Both the position numbers and the translations under genes were made by a program. Positions 44,566 to 55,067 of a stretch of DNA of 64,000 bases are shown in pieces (the stretch's first letter is position 1; the number at the start of each line of letters is the position of its first letter). The notes beneath the pieces are model-generated. The model did not search any database, was not told where the DNA came from, and worked only from the letters and a program-made list of their open reading frames with translations. Origin of the DNA: Micrococcales bacterium 31B (GTDB lineage Bacteria > Actinomycetota > Actinomycetes > Actinomycetales > Dermabacteraceae); NCBI GenBank assembly GCA_022803075.1, contig JAFFTF010000002.1:1-64000 (forward strand). The letters are read 5' to 3'.

Positions 44566-44653
44566 GGTGACCTTCTTGTTCGCGGACGACGGCGGCGGGC
44601 GGCGTCGACTCTCGGGGCTTCGTTGCGCGGGAGCGCGTGTCTGCCACTTTACA

Positions 44654-44667
44654 TTACAACGTGAGAA
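44654..44667. promoter_or_regulatory. LacI-type operator upstream of GH2 gene
   Basis: TTACAACGTGAGAA matches 11 of 14 positions of the palindrome TTACAACGTTGTAA. The second site at 45951 matches the other half, so both look like targets of the LacI protein encoded between them. Confidence 0.6.
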
Positions 44668-44708
44668 TGTTGAAGCCCGCGAGCCGTAGCGTTGAATTTC
44701 GGGATTGT

Positions 44709-45839
44709 TCAGCGCGGGGGCCGCGCCGAGCCCGTCGATTCGCGCGCGATCAGGCGATGCGGTACGAACGAATCGCGCCAGGGCGTGTCGTCGCCGTCGA
44801 TGCGGCGCAGCACCTCGTCGATCGCCCGCTCCGCGACCCCGCCAATGTCGGGCGCGATCGTCGTGAGCGCGGGCCGCAGGTACTCGCTCTCGGGAGCGTT
44901 GTCCCAACCGGCCACGCGCACCTGCCCCGGCACCGACACGCCGCGCTGCTGCAGCTCGTGCATGACCCCCATCGCGAGCAGATCGTTCGCGCAGATCACC
45001 GCGTCGGGCAGGTGCACGGCATTGGCGATGCGAGCGCCGATCATGCGACCCTCCTCGCGGTCGTAGCGGCGCGTCGCGTGCAGCTGACTCGGCTCGACCT
45101 CGATCCCCGCGACCCGCAACTGCTCGCGAAAACCCTGAAAGCGCAGGTAGCCGGTCGCGTCGCGCGGCTCGTGACCGCCCACATAGGCGAGAGAGCGAGC
45201 CCCCCGGTCGAGGCAGTGCTGCGTGAGCTCGCGGGCCGAGGCCACGTTGTCGATGCTCACGTGGTCGGCGTTCGCGCCGTAAAGGCGCTCGCCGAGCACG
45301 ACGAGCGGGGTGTCGTCGCGCGCGGCGGCGAAATCGTCGGCGCTCAGGCTGATGGGGTTGAAGATGATGCCGTCGACGCTGCGGTGTCGCGCTCCCGCGG
45401 CAATTCGCCGCTCGGCCTCGCGGTCGCCGTGCGTGAGCTCGATGAGTACGCTGATGCCGCGGCGCTCGGCGCGCGCGATGAGGGTTTCGGCGAGCGCCCC
45501 GAAGTAGGGCGAGTTGATCACCGAAACCGCGAAGAGCAGGGTGTTCGTGCGGCCCTGGCGCAACTGCCGGCCCGCGAGATTGGGGCGATAACCGAGTTCT
45601 CGGATCGCCGCGAGCACGCGTTCCCGCGTCTCGGGGCGCACGTTGGAGCGCTCGTGCACCACGTTAGACACGGTCTTCCAGGAGACGCCCGCTCGCGCCG
45701 CGACCTCCTTGATGCCGACCGGCTTGGAGCCGCGCGGGCGGATCGCGGCGCGCGGAGCGGACTGCTGCGTTTCTTGCGGTGAGGCGTGTGTCGCGGCGTC
45801 GCCGACCTCGGGTTTTGCGGGGGTAGCCATGAGAATCAT
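44709..45839 (-). CDS. LacI-family transcriptional regulator of the GH2/ABC cluster
   Basis: 376 aa, or 373 from the ATG at 45830. About 45 extra N-terminal residues precede the helix-turn-helix GIKEVAARAGVSWKTVSNVV and hinge ETRERVLAAIRELGYRPN. The effector domain includes GRTNTLLFAVSVINSPYFGA, VDGIIFNPISLSADDFA and VRVAGWDNAPESEYLRPA. It is located between the GH2 gene, which shares its strand, and the divergent ABC operon, with matching operator-like sites before both. It presumably releases them when the imported glycoside or its product is present. Confidence 0.88.
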   Translation of the reverse strand: MILMATPAKPEVGDAATHASPQETQQSAPRAAIRPRGSKPVGIKEVAARAGVSWKTVSNVVHERSNVRPETRERVLAAIRELGYRPNLAGRQLRQGRTNTLLFAVSVINSPYFGALAETLIARAERRGISVLIELTHGDREAERRIAAGARHRSVDGIIFNPISLSADDFAAARDDTPLVVLGERLYGANADHVSIDNVASARELTQHCLDRGARSLAYVGGHEPRDATGYLRFQGFREQLRVAGIEVEPSQLHATRRYDREEGRMIGARIANAVHLPDAVICANDLLAMGVMHELQQRGVSVPGQVRVAGWDNAPESEYLRPALTTIAPDIGGVAERAIDEVLRRIDGDDTPWRDSFVPHRLIARESTGSARPPR

Positions 45840-45950
45840 TGTGCCTCATGGGGCCGCTCAGCGACACTGCGGGCGCCGTCGGCACCTCAGGCCCATGCCG
45901 CCCGGCCGTCTGCGACGCCCGCCCGGCTTCGCTTTTCGGTGTTGCACAGG

Positions 45951-45964
45951 GTCTAACGTTGTAA
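45951..45964. promoter_or_regulatory. LacI-type operator upstream of ABC operon
   Basis: GTCTAACGTTGTAA shares AACGTTGTAA with the palindrome TTACAACGTTGTAA. It lies between a TTGCAC -35-like box (45942-45947) and the solute-binding-protein gene. Confidence 0.6.
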
Positions 45965-46006
45965 TAGGGTGGCGCCACACGTCAACGTCGACTCAAAGGC
46001 GGACCC

Positions 46007-47374
46007 ATGGCCACTTCCTCTCCACGTGCCAACCCCCGCGGCGCGCCGCACGAGCGCGGCGCCCCTCCCCCGGCACTCTCGCGACGCGCCCTCCTCACCG
46101 CTGCTGGCCTCACCGGCCTCGGTGCCAGCGTTGCCCTTACGGGCTGCGGCGCCACCGGAGCGTCCGGCGGACAATCAGTGCAGGTCTGGGACCTCTTCAG
46201 CGGCGCCGACGGCGCCAACATGGTCGCCATGCTCGAAAAGGCCGCCGTGCCCACCGGCTACCAGCTCGACCACGTCACCCTGGCCTGGGGCAGCCCGTAC
46301 TACACCAAACTCGCAATGGCCTCGGCCGGCGGCCGCCCGCCCCAGACCGCGATCATGCACCTCAGTCGGCTGGGTGGATACGCCCCCGGCGGGCTGCTTG
46401 ACCCGTGGGACCTCGACCTCCTCAGCGAGTTCGGCGTGAGCCATAGCGACTTCGCGCCGGCCCTGTGGGAACGCTGCCTCTTCGAGGGCCAGCTTTACGC
46501 GCTGCCGCTCGACACGCACCCGTTCATCCTCTTTTACAACACCGACCTCTGCGGCCAGGCCGGCCTGCTCGCGGACGACGGCACCCTCGCCCCCATAGAC
46601 TCCCCCGACGCCATGATCGCCGCCCACAATGCCCTCGTGAAGGTGACGGGCGCAGACGGCGTCGCCTACGGCTTTCTCGGCGACGCCGCACAAGCGTGGC
46701 GGCTGTTTTGGGGCCTCTACGGCCAAACCGGTGCCACCTATACGTTTGCCGACAATCAGCGTGCGGAGTTCGACTCGGCCAAGGCTCTCGACGTGCTGGG
46801 TTTCATGCAAAACCTCGTGAGCCAACCGGGCGGCGCCAAATCCATGGATTACGGCAGCGCCCTCACCAGCTTCGGCAACGGCAAATCGGGCATTCTTTTC
46901 AGTGGTGAATGGGAGATGCCTGGAATCGTCAAACAGCTCGGCTCCGAAAAGCTCGACGCCGTGCCCATGCCCACCATGTTCGGCACGCCGGCCAACTACG
47001 CCGACTCCCACAGTTGGGTCCTGCCCCGGCAGGGAAATCGCGACGAAGGCCAAAAGCGCGCCACCTATCAGCTCATCTCCAATGTGCTGAAGGACGCGCT
47101 GACCTGGGCGCAAGCCGGCCACATACCCGCCTACCTGCCCGTGCAGAAGACTCCCGAGTATCAGGCGCTCCTACCCCAGGCCCACTACGCCGCGGCCGGC
47201 GACATCGTCTACCTCGATCCGCAGAATTGGTTCGCGGGCGCGGGCTCGGATTTTCAGAATCAAATGTGCCAGCCCATGAACCAAATGATGCGCGGCGAAC
47301 AAGACGCGCAAACCACCCTCGACCAGATGACCGCTGCGCTCACCACGATGCTCAGCGTCCCGAACCCCGCGTAA
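46007..47374 (+). CDS. Sugar ABC transporter substrate-binding lipoprotein
   Basis: 455-aa extracellular solute-binding protein, family 1. The N-terminus has a twin-arginine stretch LSRRALLTAAGLTGLGASVA and lipobox LTGC. The mature protein starts with a Gly/Ser linker and QSVQVWDLFSGADGANMVAM. The central motif LPLDTHPFILFYNTDL and the carbohydrate-type YADSHSWVLPRQGNRDEGQK region fit CUT1 sugar binders. First gene of a three-gene importer operon controlled by the LacI site upstream. The ATPase subunit is missing here, as usual for CUT1 systems that share MsmK/MsiK. Confidence 0.9.
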   Translation: MATSSPRANPRGAPHERGAPPPALSRRALLTAAGLTGLGASVALTGCGATGASGGQSVQVWDLFSGADGANMVAMLEKAAVPTGYQLDHVTLAWGSPYYTKLAMASAGGRPPQTAIMHLSRLGGYAPGGLLDPWDLDLLSEFGVSHSDFAPALWERCLFEGQLYALPLDTHPFILFYNTDLCGQAGLLADDGTLAPIDSPDAMIAAHNALVKVTGADGVAYGFLGDAAQAWRLFWGLYGQTGATYTFADNQRAEFDSAKALDVLGFMQNLVSQPGGAKSMDYGSALTSFGNGKSGILFSGEWEMPGIVKQLGSEKLDAVPMPTMFGTPANYADSHSWVLPRQGNRDEGQKRATYQLISNVLKDALTWAQAGHIPAYLPVQKTPEYQALLPQAHYAAAGDIVYLDPQNWFAGAGSDFQNQMCQPMNQMMRGEQDAQTTLDQMTAALTTMLSVPNPA

Positions 47375-47382
47375 GGACAGTC

Positions 47383-48248
47383 ATGACTACACGACGCAAC
47401 ACCGTGTCTGGGTGGCTGTTCGCAGGGCCCTACACGATTCTCTTTCTCGCCTTCTTGATCTTCCCGATCTTCTACGGCATTTATCTGAGCCTCACCAATG
47501 CTTCGCTCTCGGGGCGCAACAACACGTGGGCCGGTTTTTCCAACTACACCGCGGCCTTCGCCGACCCCATGCTGTGGCAAGCGTTTGGCAACACGCTCTG
47601 GTTCACGGTCTTGACCGCGATCCCGCTGGTCGCCCTCTCGTTCGTGCTCGCGTTCCTCGTGTACTCCGGCATGGCTGGGCAGTGGCTCTGGCGGCTCTCG
47701 CTCTTCGCGCCGTACCTGCTGCCCGTCACGGCGGTCACGGGCCTGTGGGGTTGGATGATGCAACCGCAGTACGGACTATTCAATGGAGTGCTGGCTTGGT
47801 TCGGCATCGAGGGTCCCACGTGGCTGAGCGACGAAAAATGGGCGATGGTCTCGATCGTCTGGGTCACCGTCTGGTGGACCATCGGCTTCAATTTTCTGCT
47901 GTACCTCTCGGCGCTGCAGGGCATCCCCGAGCAACTTTTCGAGGCCGCCGCCATCGACGGCGCGGGCGCGTGGCGCCGCCTGTGGAGCATCACTTTGCCC
48001 CAGATGCGACCCACCACCATGCTGATCGTGCTGCTGCAACTGCTGGCCTCGCTCAAGCTCTTCGAACAGAGCTACTTTCTCACCGGTGGCGGCCCCGCGT
48101 TCGCCACGAGATCCGTCGTGCAGTACATCTACGAGCAGGGCTTCACCGGTTACCGACTCGGCTACGCCGGTGCCATGTCGTACATCTTCTTCGCACTCGT
48201 GCTGGTCGTGTCACTGGCGCAGTTGGCCCTTACCCGAAAGCAGGCACG

Positions 48249-48252
<4 letters not shown>
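47383..48252 (+). CDS. Sugar ABC transporter permease 1 (MalF-like)
   Basis: 289 aa, six membrane helices. The ATG at 47383 has AAGGACAG upstream, 8 nt after the binding-protein stop. The EAA loop that docks the ATPase is EQLFEAAAIDGAGAWRRLWS followed by ITLPQMRP. C-terminal SYFLTGGGPAFATRSVVQYI is typical of CUT1 permeases. The stop overlaps the next start (ATGA). Confidence 0.92.
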
Positions 48253-49184
<932 letters not shown>

Positions 49185-49357
49185 CCGCGTCGCTGCGTGT
49201 GTCCCGTGGACGCCCGGGTGACGCTTCGACGCGCGCCCGGGCGTTGCCGCGTCCATTCTGAAGGCAGCGAGTGAAAATCAGCAGACGCTTCGTTGCTGCG
49301 CCGCCTTCCCGCTCCACTCGCCCGGCGCGGCCTGCCAAGTGTCGTTTGAGGTCGATC

Positions 49358-50290
49358 ATGCCCAGTCAGCCCAGTTTTCACGGCCGCCCGCTACCCCGCC
49401 CCGAGGAGGAGTTGCAGGACCAGGGCCTCGCCTTCGACCTCGGCACCCTGCTAGACCGCCGCCGCATGCTGGCGCTCGGCGGCGTGGGCCTGGTGTCGGT
49501 GGGCCTCGCGGCCTGCACGGACGGCGCGGGGTCTGGGTCGGGCGGGGGCGGTGGCGGCGGCGCTGGCGGTGGTGCTGGCGGCGCTGGCGGCGGCGCTGGC
49601 GGCGCTGGCGGCGCTGGCGGTGGCGCTGGCGGCGAGAGTTCCGGCGAGATTCCCGAAGAGACCGACGGCCCGTACCCCGGAGACGGCTCCAACGGCCCGG
49701 ACGCCCTGGAGACCGCTGGCATCATCCGCAACGACATCACGCGCAGCTTTGGCGAGGCGAGCGGCATCGCCGCCGGGGTGCCCATGTCCCTCGAACTCAC
49801 GGTCACTGACCTGGCCAACGGCAGGGCGCTCTTTTGCGGGCTTGGCGGTTTACGTATGGCAGTGCGACATGCACGGCGAGTACTCGATGTACACGGGTGC
49901 CGCAGAGAGCGAAAACTACCTGCGCGGGGTGCAGATCGCCGACGCTAACGGCGTCGTGCGGTTCACGAGCATATTCCCCGCCTGCTACCCCGGCCGCTGG
50001 CCACACATTCACTTCGAGGTCTACCCCGACCAGGCCTCGATCACCGATCACGAGAGCGTCATCGCGACGAGCCAGGTTGCCCTGCCCGAGGCCACGTGCG
50101 ACGCGGTGTACGCGACGGCCGGGTATGAGGAGTCGGTGCAGACCTTCAGCGAGGTCTCGCTCGAAGACGACAGCTTTTTTCGCGACGACCTCGCCGCCCT
50201 GCAGATGGGCACAGCCACGGGTAGCGCCACCGAGGGTTACGCCGTGACGCTCCCGGTGGGTGTCGACATGCGCACCGCGCCCCCGGGGGT
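49358..50290 (+). pseudogene. Exported intradiol-dioxygenase-like protein, frameshifted (copy 1)
   Basis: Starts at ATG 49358 (SD TTTGAGG) with MPSQPSFHGRPLPRPEEELQ. It has a Tat-like signal DRRRMLALGGVGLVSVGLAA and lipobox LAAC, then a Gly/Ala repeat tract made of GGCGCTGGC units (about 49540-49640). The catalytic domain begins DGPYPGDGSNGPDALE but breaks at a TTTT run (49832-49835). Removing one T restores FAGLAVYVWQCDMHGEYSMY and the iron-binding region PGRWPHIHFEVYPDQ, parallel to the intact paralogue at 50561. The C-terminus also degenerates after about 50290. Probably a pseudogene, or the T-run is a slippery or mis-assembled tract. Confidence 0.75.
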
Positions 50291-50560
50291 AGGCAGAGCA
50301 CGTTGCCGCGGGTGGCCGCGTGGTTGCCGCCGGGTTGGTCGTGTGGGGTGGTCGTGTGGGGTGGTCGGACGCCCGGGTGAATCGATTCAGGGCTCTCACA
50401 AGTTCGCGGCCAACGCCCAGGCAACGCCCAAGCGCACCCCAGTCTCAGGTCGATATCGCTCCCTAGTGTTCAAAGGGTCAGAGCATCGCGCCGCACCTGT
50501 GGCGCGGAACGCCCGAACCAGTCTTCGGGCCGCAACGAACACCACCACTTGGAGACCCCC

Positions 50561-51589
50561 ATGTTTCGCAAACCAACCTACAAAGGCCGCCCCCTGCCCC
50601 GCCCCGACGAAGACATCGAAGACCAGGGCCTCGCTTTCGACGTCGGCACCCTCTACGCCCGTCGCGGCGTGCTTTCCCTCGGCGGCATCGGCCTCCTCGG
50701 CCTCGGCCTCGCGGCCTGCTCCACCGACTCGACCACGGCCGCGACCGGCACGACCTCGACCAGTGGCTCTGCCAGCGCGACCGGCACGGCCAGCGCCAGC
50801 ACCGGAGCGTCCGAAACGGCGGCCGAAAGCACCGCGACTGGTGAAATACCCGACGAGACGGCCGGCCCCTACCCGGGAGACGGCTCGAACGGGCCGGACG
50901 CGCTGACCGCCTCGGGCATCGTGCGCTCCGACATCACGTCGAGTTTCGGCGACGCGAGCGGCACCGCCGAGGGCGTTCCCATGACCCTGACGCTCAACAT
51001 CAAGGACATGCTGAACGACAACGCGGCGTTCGTGGGCGTAGCCGTATACGTGTGGCACTGCGACCGTAACGGCGACTACTCGATGTACACGGGCGACGCC
51101 GAGGGTGAGAACTACCTGCGCGGCGTGCAGATCGCCGACGAGAACGGATTGGTGACGTACACCAGCATCTTCCCCGCGTGCTATTCGGGCCGGTGGCCGC
51201 ACATTCACTTCGAGGTGTACCCCGACCAGGCCTCGATCACCGACTCCGCCAACGCCATCGCGACCAGCCAGGTGGCGCTGCCGCAAGACGTCTGCGAGGC
51301 CGTCTATGAGACGACCGGATACGAGGCGTCGGTGCAAAACCTCGCAGGAGTGTCGCTCGACAGCGACAACGTGTTCGGAGACGACGGCGGCAAGAGCCAA
51401 CTCGCGACCGTGACCGGCAGCGTCGCAAACGGGTACGCCGTCTCGCTGGATGTTCCCATCGACACCAGCACCGAGCCCACGGGCGGTTCGATGGCGGGCG
51501 GGGCGGGCGCTCCCCCGGCGGGTGGCCCGGGCGGCACGCCCCCCGGCGCGTCGGGCTCGGCGTCGGGTAGCACGAGCAGCGGCTCGTAG
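50561..51589 (+). CDS. Exported intradiol-dioxygenase-like lipoprotein (copy 2)
   Basis: 342 aa. The ATG at 50561 has TTGGAG 6 nt upstream; the TTG at 50549 is part of that site. Twin-arginine-like ARRGVLSLGGIGLLGLGLAA is followed by the lipobox LAAC. A Ser/Thr/Ala linker leads to the intradiol ring-cleavage domain: GPYPGDGSNGPDALTASGIV, WHCDRNGDYSMYTG (candidate Tyr ligand) and ACYSGRWPHIHFEVYPDQ (Tyr and two His of the Fe(III) site). The tail is Gly/Pro/Ser-rich. Cytoplasmic relatives cleave catechols; surface-anchored members occur in actinobacteria with unknown substrates. A terminator follows at 51631. Confidence 0.84.
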   Translation: MFRKPTYKGRPLPRPDEDIEDQGLAFDVGTLYARRGVLSLGGIGLLGLGLAACSTDSTTAATGTTSTSGSASATGTASASTGASETAAESTATGEIPDETAGPYPGDGSNGPDALTASGIVRSDITSSFGDASGTAEGVPMTLTLNIKDMLNDNAAFVGVAVYVWHCDRNGDYSMYTGDAEGENYLRGVQIADENGLVTYTSIFPACYSGRWPHIHFEVYPDQASITDSANAIATSQVALPQDVCEAVYETTGYEASVQNLAGVSLDSDNVFGDDGGKSQLATVTGSVANGYAVSLDVPIDTSTEPTGGSMAGGAGAPPAGGPGGTPPGASGSASGSTSSGS

Positions 51590-51630
51590 CGGCGGCTCGT
51601 AGCGGCTGCGACTAGCAGCTTGATTCGATG

Positions 51631-51678
51631 ACTGCCCGGGCGGGGTGCTTGACCTCCGGCCCGGGCAGTTATTCTTGT
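51631..51678 (+). terminator. Rho-independent terminator after dioxygenase copy 2
   Basis: Perfect 11-bp stem ACTGCCCGGGC/GCCCGGGCAGT (51631-51669) with a 17-nt loop, followed by TATTCTTGT. It separates the convergent ykoFEDC operon. Confidence 0.75.
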
Positions 51679-51706
51679 CCCGCCGCTCGGGCAGTCCGGC
51701 CGACGC

Positions 51707-52465
51707 TCACGAGACCGCGCCCGCCCAGCCCAGCGCGACGAGTGCCAGGGCACCCAGCGCGGCCACCAGGGCGTCCGCACGCGTGAATCGCGACGGCACG
51801 AGTTCGGTGCGCGGGCCCGCCCCGAGGCCGCGCGATTCGAGGGCCAGGGCGATGCGCTCCGAGTCGCGGATCGCATGCGTGAGCAGCGCAAACGCGCATG
51901 CAGCGAAGCCCCGAACGCCGAGCCGGGGGTCCCCCGCGGGCAGCCGCTGCCAGCGCGCGCGGCGCACCTGCACCCAGCGCTCGGGGAGCAGCAGCAGCGC
52001 TCGATGCCCCGCGAGCAGCGCGAACGCGTAACGCGGGCTGAGCCGAGCGTGCCGCATGAGGCTCGACAAGAGGGCGCGCGGCGGCGTGCTCGCGAGAAAC
52101 GCGAGCGTGAATGCGCCGAGCGCTGCGCCGCGCAGGGCGAAGGCGAGGCCCACGAGGGCGCCGTCGCGGGTGAACTCGATCGAGCCGAGATGACACAGGG
52201 CCTCGTCGCCGCGAGTCGTCGCGTTGACCACCACCAGCCCCAGCCCGAACGTCGCGAAAGGCAGCATGAAGAGGCCGAGCGCTCGCGGCCCGACGCGGGC
52301 ACCGAGCACCGCGGCGGCGAGGCCCGCCGCCGCGAGCAGCGCGCAGAGCTTCGGGTTGGCGAGCGTGAACGTCGAGAGGCCCAGGCCCAGCAGCAGGGCG
52401 GCCTTGACCGTGGGGTTAAGGCGCGAGAGTACCGAAGCGGCGTTGTTGGGGTCGAGGCGGTTCAC
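51707..52465 (-). CDS. ykoC: ECF transporter T component (YkoC)
   Basis: 252-aa transmembrane coupling protein of an energy-coupling-factor importer. The GTG at 52465 overlaps the ATPase stop (GTGA); the frame upstream is out-of-frame ATPase sequence. CbiQ/EcfT features are SRLNPTVKAALLLGLGL at the start, several helices, and the coupling-helix Ala-Arg-Gly-type motif ALALESRGLGAG near the C-terminus. Last gene of the thiamine-precursor importer. Confidence 0.85.
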   Translation of the reverse strand: MNRLDPNNAASVLSRLNPTVKAALLLGLGLSTFTLANPKLCALLAAAGLAAAVLGARVGPRALGLFMLPFATFGLGLVVVNATTRGDEALCHLGSIEFTRDGALVGLAFALRGAALGAFTLAFLASTPPRALLSSLMRHARLSPRYAFALLAGHRALLLLPERWVQVRRARWQRLPAGDPRLGVRGFAACAFALLTHAIRDSERIALALESRGLGAGPRTELVPSRFTRADALVAALGALALVALGWAGAVS

Positions 52466-54372
52466 GCGGGGCTGCCCGTCGGGTGCGCGGGGCCGGGTGT
52501 CGGGTGCGCGGGGCCGGGTGTCGCGTGCGTGTCGACGGCGTACGACGCGAGGGCACGCAAAGCCGAATCTCTGCCGCGCACAAATCGACCCAGCGCGTCG
52601 ACGTTGCGGCACGTTCGCGCCGCGCTCTCGAGGTGTTGGGGCAGCGTCATACCCGCGGCGGCGACCAGTTGCGGATCGCGAGCGAACTCGCGGGGATCGC
52701 AGTCGGCACGCAGCCGAGTCGTGCCCCATTCATCGCGGGCGAGCACCAGCACGCGGTCGGCGTAGCCCAGCACCGCGCGCGCATCGTGCGTCGCGAACAC
52801 GACGCCGCGACCCGCGCGCGACTCGCCGCGCAGGGTGCGTAACACGTCGACCGCGGCGGCGCGGTCGAGGCCAAACGTCGGTTCGTCGGCCAACAAGAAC
52901 TCGCGGCCCACCTGCAGCATTGCCGCGAGGCTCAGCCGACGCTGCTCCCCGCCCGAGAGGCTGTGCGGGTGGCGAGCGGCGAGCCCTGCGAGACCGAATA
53001 GGTCGAGAAATGCCCGCGCGCGCTGTCGCGACGCCTCGGTGTCGGTGCCGCTCAACATCTCGCCGAGCACGCTGTGCGCCACGAATTGCAGTTCGGGATG
53101 CTGGAACACGAGCCCCGCGCGCGGACCCCTGACCTGGCCCGATGCGGGCTCGGCAAGGCCGGCGAGGCAGGCCAGCAGCGTGGATTTGCCCGTGCCGTTC
53201 GCCCCCACGAGCGCGACACACACGCCCGCGTGCACGGAAAAACTCAGGTCAGACGCGAGCGTGCCCCCGTTCCCGGGCCTCCCCCGTCCCCCGCCAGGTT
53301 CGAGCCCGAGTCGCTCCGCGACGAGTCGTGGCGGAGTATGCTCGCCACCCGCCGCGAGCACTCCCTGTCGCGAGCGGGCGGCGCCCTCACCGCGAGTCGT
53401 CGGGTAGTCCCCTGAAGCGCGGTCCGTCAACCCGGTCGACGCGACGATAGCCTGCGGAGGGTCGGCGGCACCCCCGCGACGATTCGTCGCGTCGTCCACC
53501 GCGACATTATCCGGCTGAGCGCCCGCCAGCGCCCGCTCCTCCCACTCGCCTGGCAACCAACAGCCGAGGGCCGCGAGCCGGGCCACCTGGGCGTCCGAAA
53601 AGTCGGCCGCCAGGCCGTCGAGCACGACTTGCCCGGTGGAGTCGAGGGCGATCCAGCGCGCGGGCAGGGAGTCGAGGCCGCCGCGCTCCACCCATTCATC
53701 GAGCCGATGCTCGACCAGCACGCCCGCCACCCCCGCCGCCCGCGCCGCCGCCAGGACCGCCTGCACGTGCTCGATGCCCTCGCCGTCGAGCATTGCCGAC
53801 GGCTCGTCGACGAGCAGCACCGGAGCGCGCGGGGCCAGCGCCGCCGCGACGGCGATTCGTTGCAGTTCACCACCCGAGAGCGTGGCCGTGTCGCGCGCCG
53901 CGAGGTGAGCCGCCCCCACCTCGCGCAGCACCTCGCCGATGCGGTCCGCCAGCGCCGGCCGCGGCCACGCGAGGTTTTCGAGGGGGAACGCCACCTCCTC
54001 GGTCACCTGGCCGAGGCAAATGCCGGTGGCTGGGTCCTGCGCCACGAAGCCGCGGTGCGCGGCCGCCGCAGCGAGCGGCGCGTCGCCCACGAGTGCGCTG
54101 CCGTGCCACACCTCTCCGCCCGCATCGGCGTCGAGCGCGTGGGGTATCGCGCCCTGCAGGAGGCGCAGCAGCGTGGACTTGCCACAGCCCGAAGGCCCCA
54201 GCACCAGCGCCCATTCGCCGGGGGTGAGGTCGAGATCGAGGGGGCCGACGCGGTGTCGCTCCCCCGCCGTTTCGCCCGCCGACCCGTGCTCAACCTCGTG
54301 CTCAACCTCGTGGGCCGCCCACGCACCGCGCGCCGAGAGCACGGGACGTACCCGCGAACCCGCAGCGATCAC
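52462..54372 (-). CDS. ykoD: ECF transporter duplicated ATPase (YkoD)
   Basis: 636 aa with two ABC ATPase domains in one chain. Domain 1: Walker A LGPSGCGKSTLLRLLQG (about 59-75), signature LSGGELQRIAVAAALA, Walker B VLLVDEPSAMLD. Domain 2: Walker A LVGANGTGKSTLLACLAG, signature LSGGEQRRLSLAAMLQ, Walker B FLLADEPTFGLD. A poorly conserved linker of about 100 residues joins them. The GTG at 54372 overlaps the S-component stop. The fusion replaces separate EcfA1 and EcfA2 and is the YkoD arrangement. Confidence 0.88.
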   Translation of the reverse strand: MIAAGSRVRPVLSARGAWAAHEVEHEVEHGSAGETAGERHRVGPLDLDLTPGEWALVLGPSGCGKSTLLRLLQGAIPHALDADAGGEVWHGSALVGDAPLAAAAAHRGFVAQDPATGICLGQVTEEVAFPLENLAWPRPALADRIGEVLREVGAAHLAARDTATLSGGELQRIAVAAALAPRAPVLLVDEPSAMLDGEGIEHVQAVLAAARAAGVAGVLVEHRLDEWVERGGLDSLPARWIALDSTGQVVLDGLAADFSDAQVARLAALGCWLPGEWEERALAGAQPDNVAVDDATNRRGGAADPPQAIVASTGLTDRASGDYPTTRGEGAARSRQGVLAAGGEHTPPRLVAERLGLEPGGGRGRPGNGGTLASDLSFSVHAGVCVALVGANGTGKSTLLACLAGLAEPASGQVRGPRAGLVFQHPELQFVAHSVLGEMLSGTDTEASRQRARAFLDLFGLAGLAARHPHSLSGGEQRRLSLAAMLQVGREFLLADEPTFGLDRAAAVDVLRTLRGESRAGRGVVFATHDARAVLGYADRVLVLARDEWGTTRLRADCDPREFARDPQLVAAAGMTLPQHLESAARTCRNVDALGRFVRGRDSALRALASYAVDTHATPGPAHPTPGPAHPTGSPA

Positions 54373-55067
54373 GTCGCACCCCCGCGCCGGGCGGCGCGCC
54401 CGATGGCGAAGCCTCGCAGCACGCCAGTCGGCAGCAGCGCATTCACGATGACCTTTGCGAGCACACCGCCCAGCAGGGCCCCCGATAGCACCTGCACCGC
54501 GAGCCGCAGCCACACGATGTCTTGGGCAAACCAGTCGAAGCGCAGCGCACCCAGACCGAACGCGAGCAGCGCCCCGAGCGCGCCCGAGGCCGCGTACACG
54601 CCCCAGCCGAAGCGCCGATAACGCGTCAGTGTGAACGCGAGTTCGCTGCCGACGCCCTGCACCAGAGCCGAGACCAGCAACACGGGCCCCACCGGCGACC
54701 CGAGAAACACGACCTCCACCACCGAGGCGATCACCTCCGCGACGATGCCGGTGCCGGGCCGCCGCGTGATCGCAAGCGTCAGCGGAGCCACCAGCAGCCA
54801 CCCGCCGAACAGCACGTGCTGCGAGAGGTCCCCCGCGGGGCCCATCGCGACCTGCAGGAGACTCCACGCCTGCACGAGCGCCCAGTACAGAAACCCGAAC
54901 ACGACGCCGAGCATCACCATCAGCGTGATGTCACGGAGGGCCAGGCCTTGCGCGCCCCGCCCCGTCGCCGCGTTGGCCCCGTTGGCACGAGTCGCTCCTT
55001 TGGCACCTGACGTACCGGACGCCCCCGTGGCCCCGTTGGCCCTCTCATCATGCGGTGCCCGGTTCAC
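54369..55067 (-). CDS. ykoE: ECF transporter S component (YkoE-like)
   Basis: 232-aa membrane substrate-binding subunit. It starts at the GTG 55067 overlapping the ykoF stop. A low-complexity cytoplasmic head rich in Gly-Ala-Thr-Asn (about 35 residues) precedes DITLMVMLGVVFGFLYWALV, and five to six helices follow, including ASVVEVVFLGSPVGPVLLVS and VGSELAFTLTRYRRFGWGVY. YkoE is the S component for hydroxymethylpyrimidine or thiamine. Operon position and the riboswitch support this assignment. Confidence 0.85.
   Translation of the reverse strand: MNRAPHDERANGATGASGTSGAKGATRANGANAATGRGAQGLALRDITLMVMLGVVFGFLYWALVQAWSLLQVAMGPAGDLSQHVLFGGWLLVAPLTLAITRRPGTGIVAEVIASVVEVVFLGSPVGPVLLVSALVQGVGSELAFTLTRYRRFGWGVYAASGALGALLAFGLGALRFDWFAQDIVWLRLAVQVLSGALLGGVLAKVIVNALLPTGVLRGFAIGRAARRGGAT

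Noticed and set aside
54373-54867. N-terminal extension of the YkoD frame
   Set aside because: The frame stays open upstream only because of high GC; it overlaps the S-component gene out of frame. The GTG at 54372 with GTGA coupling is the start.
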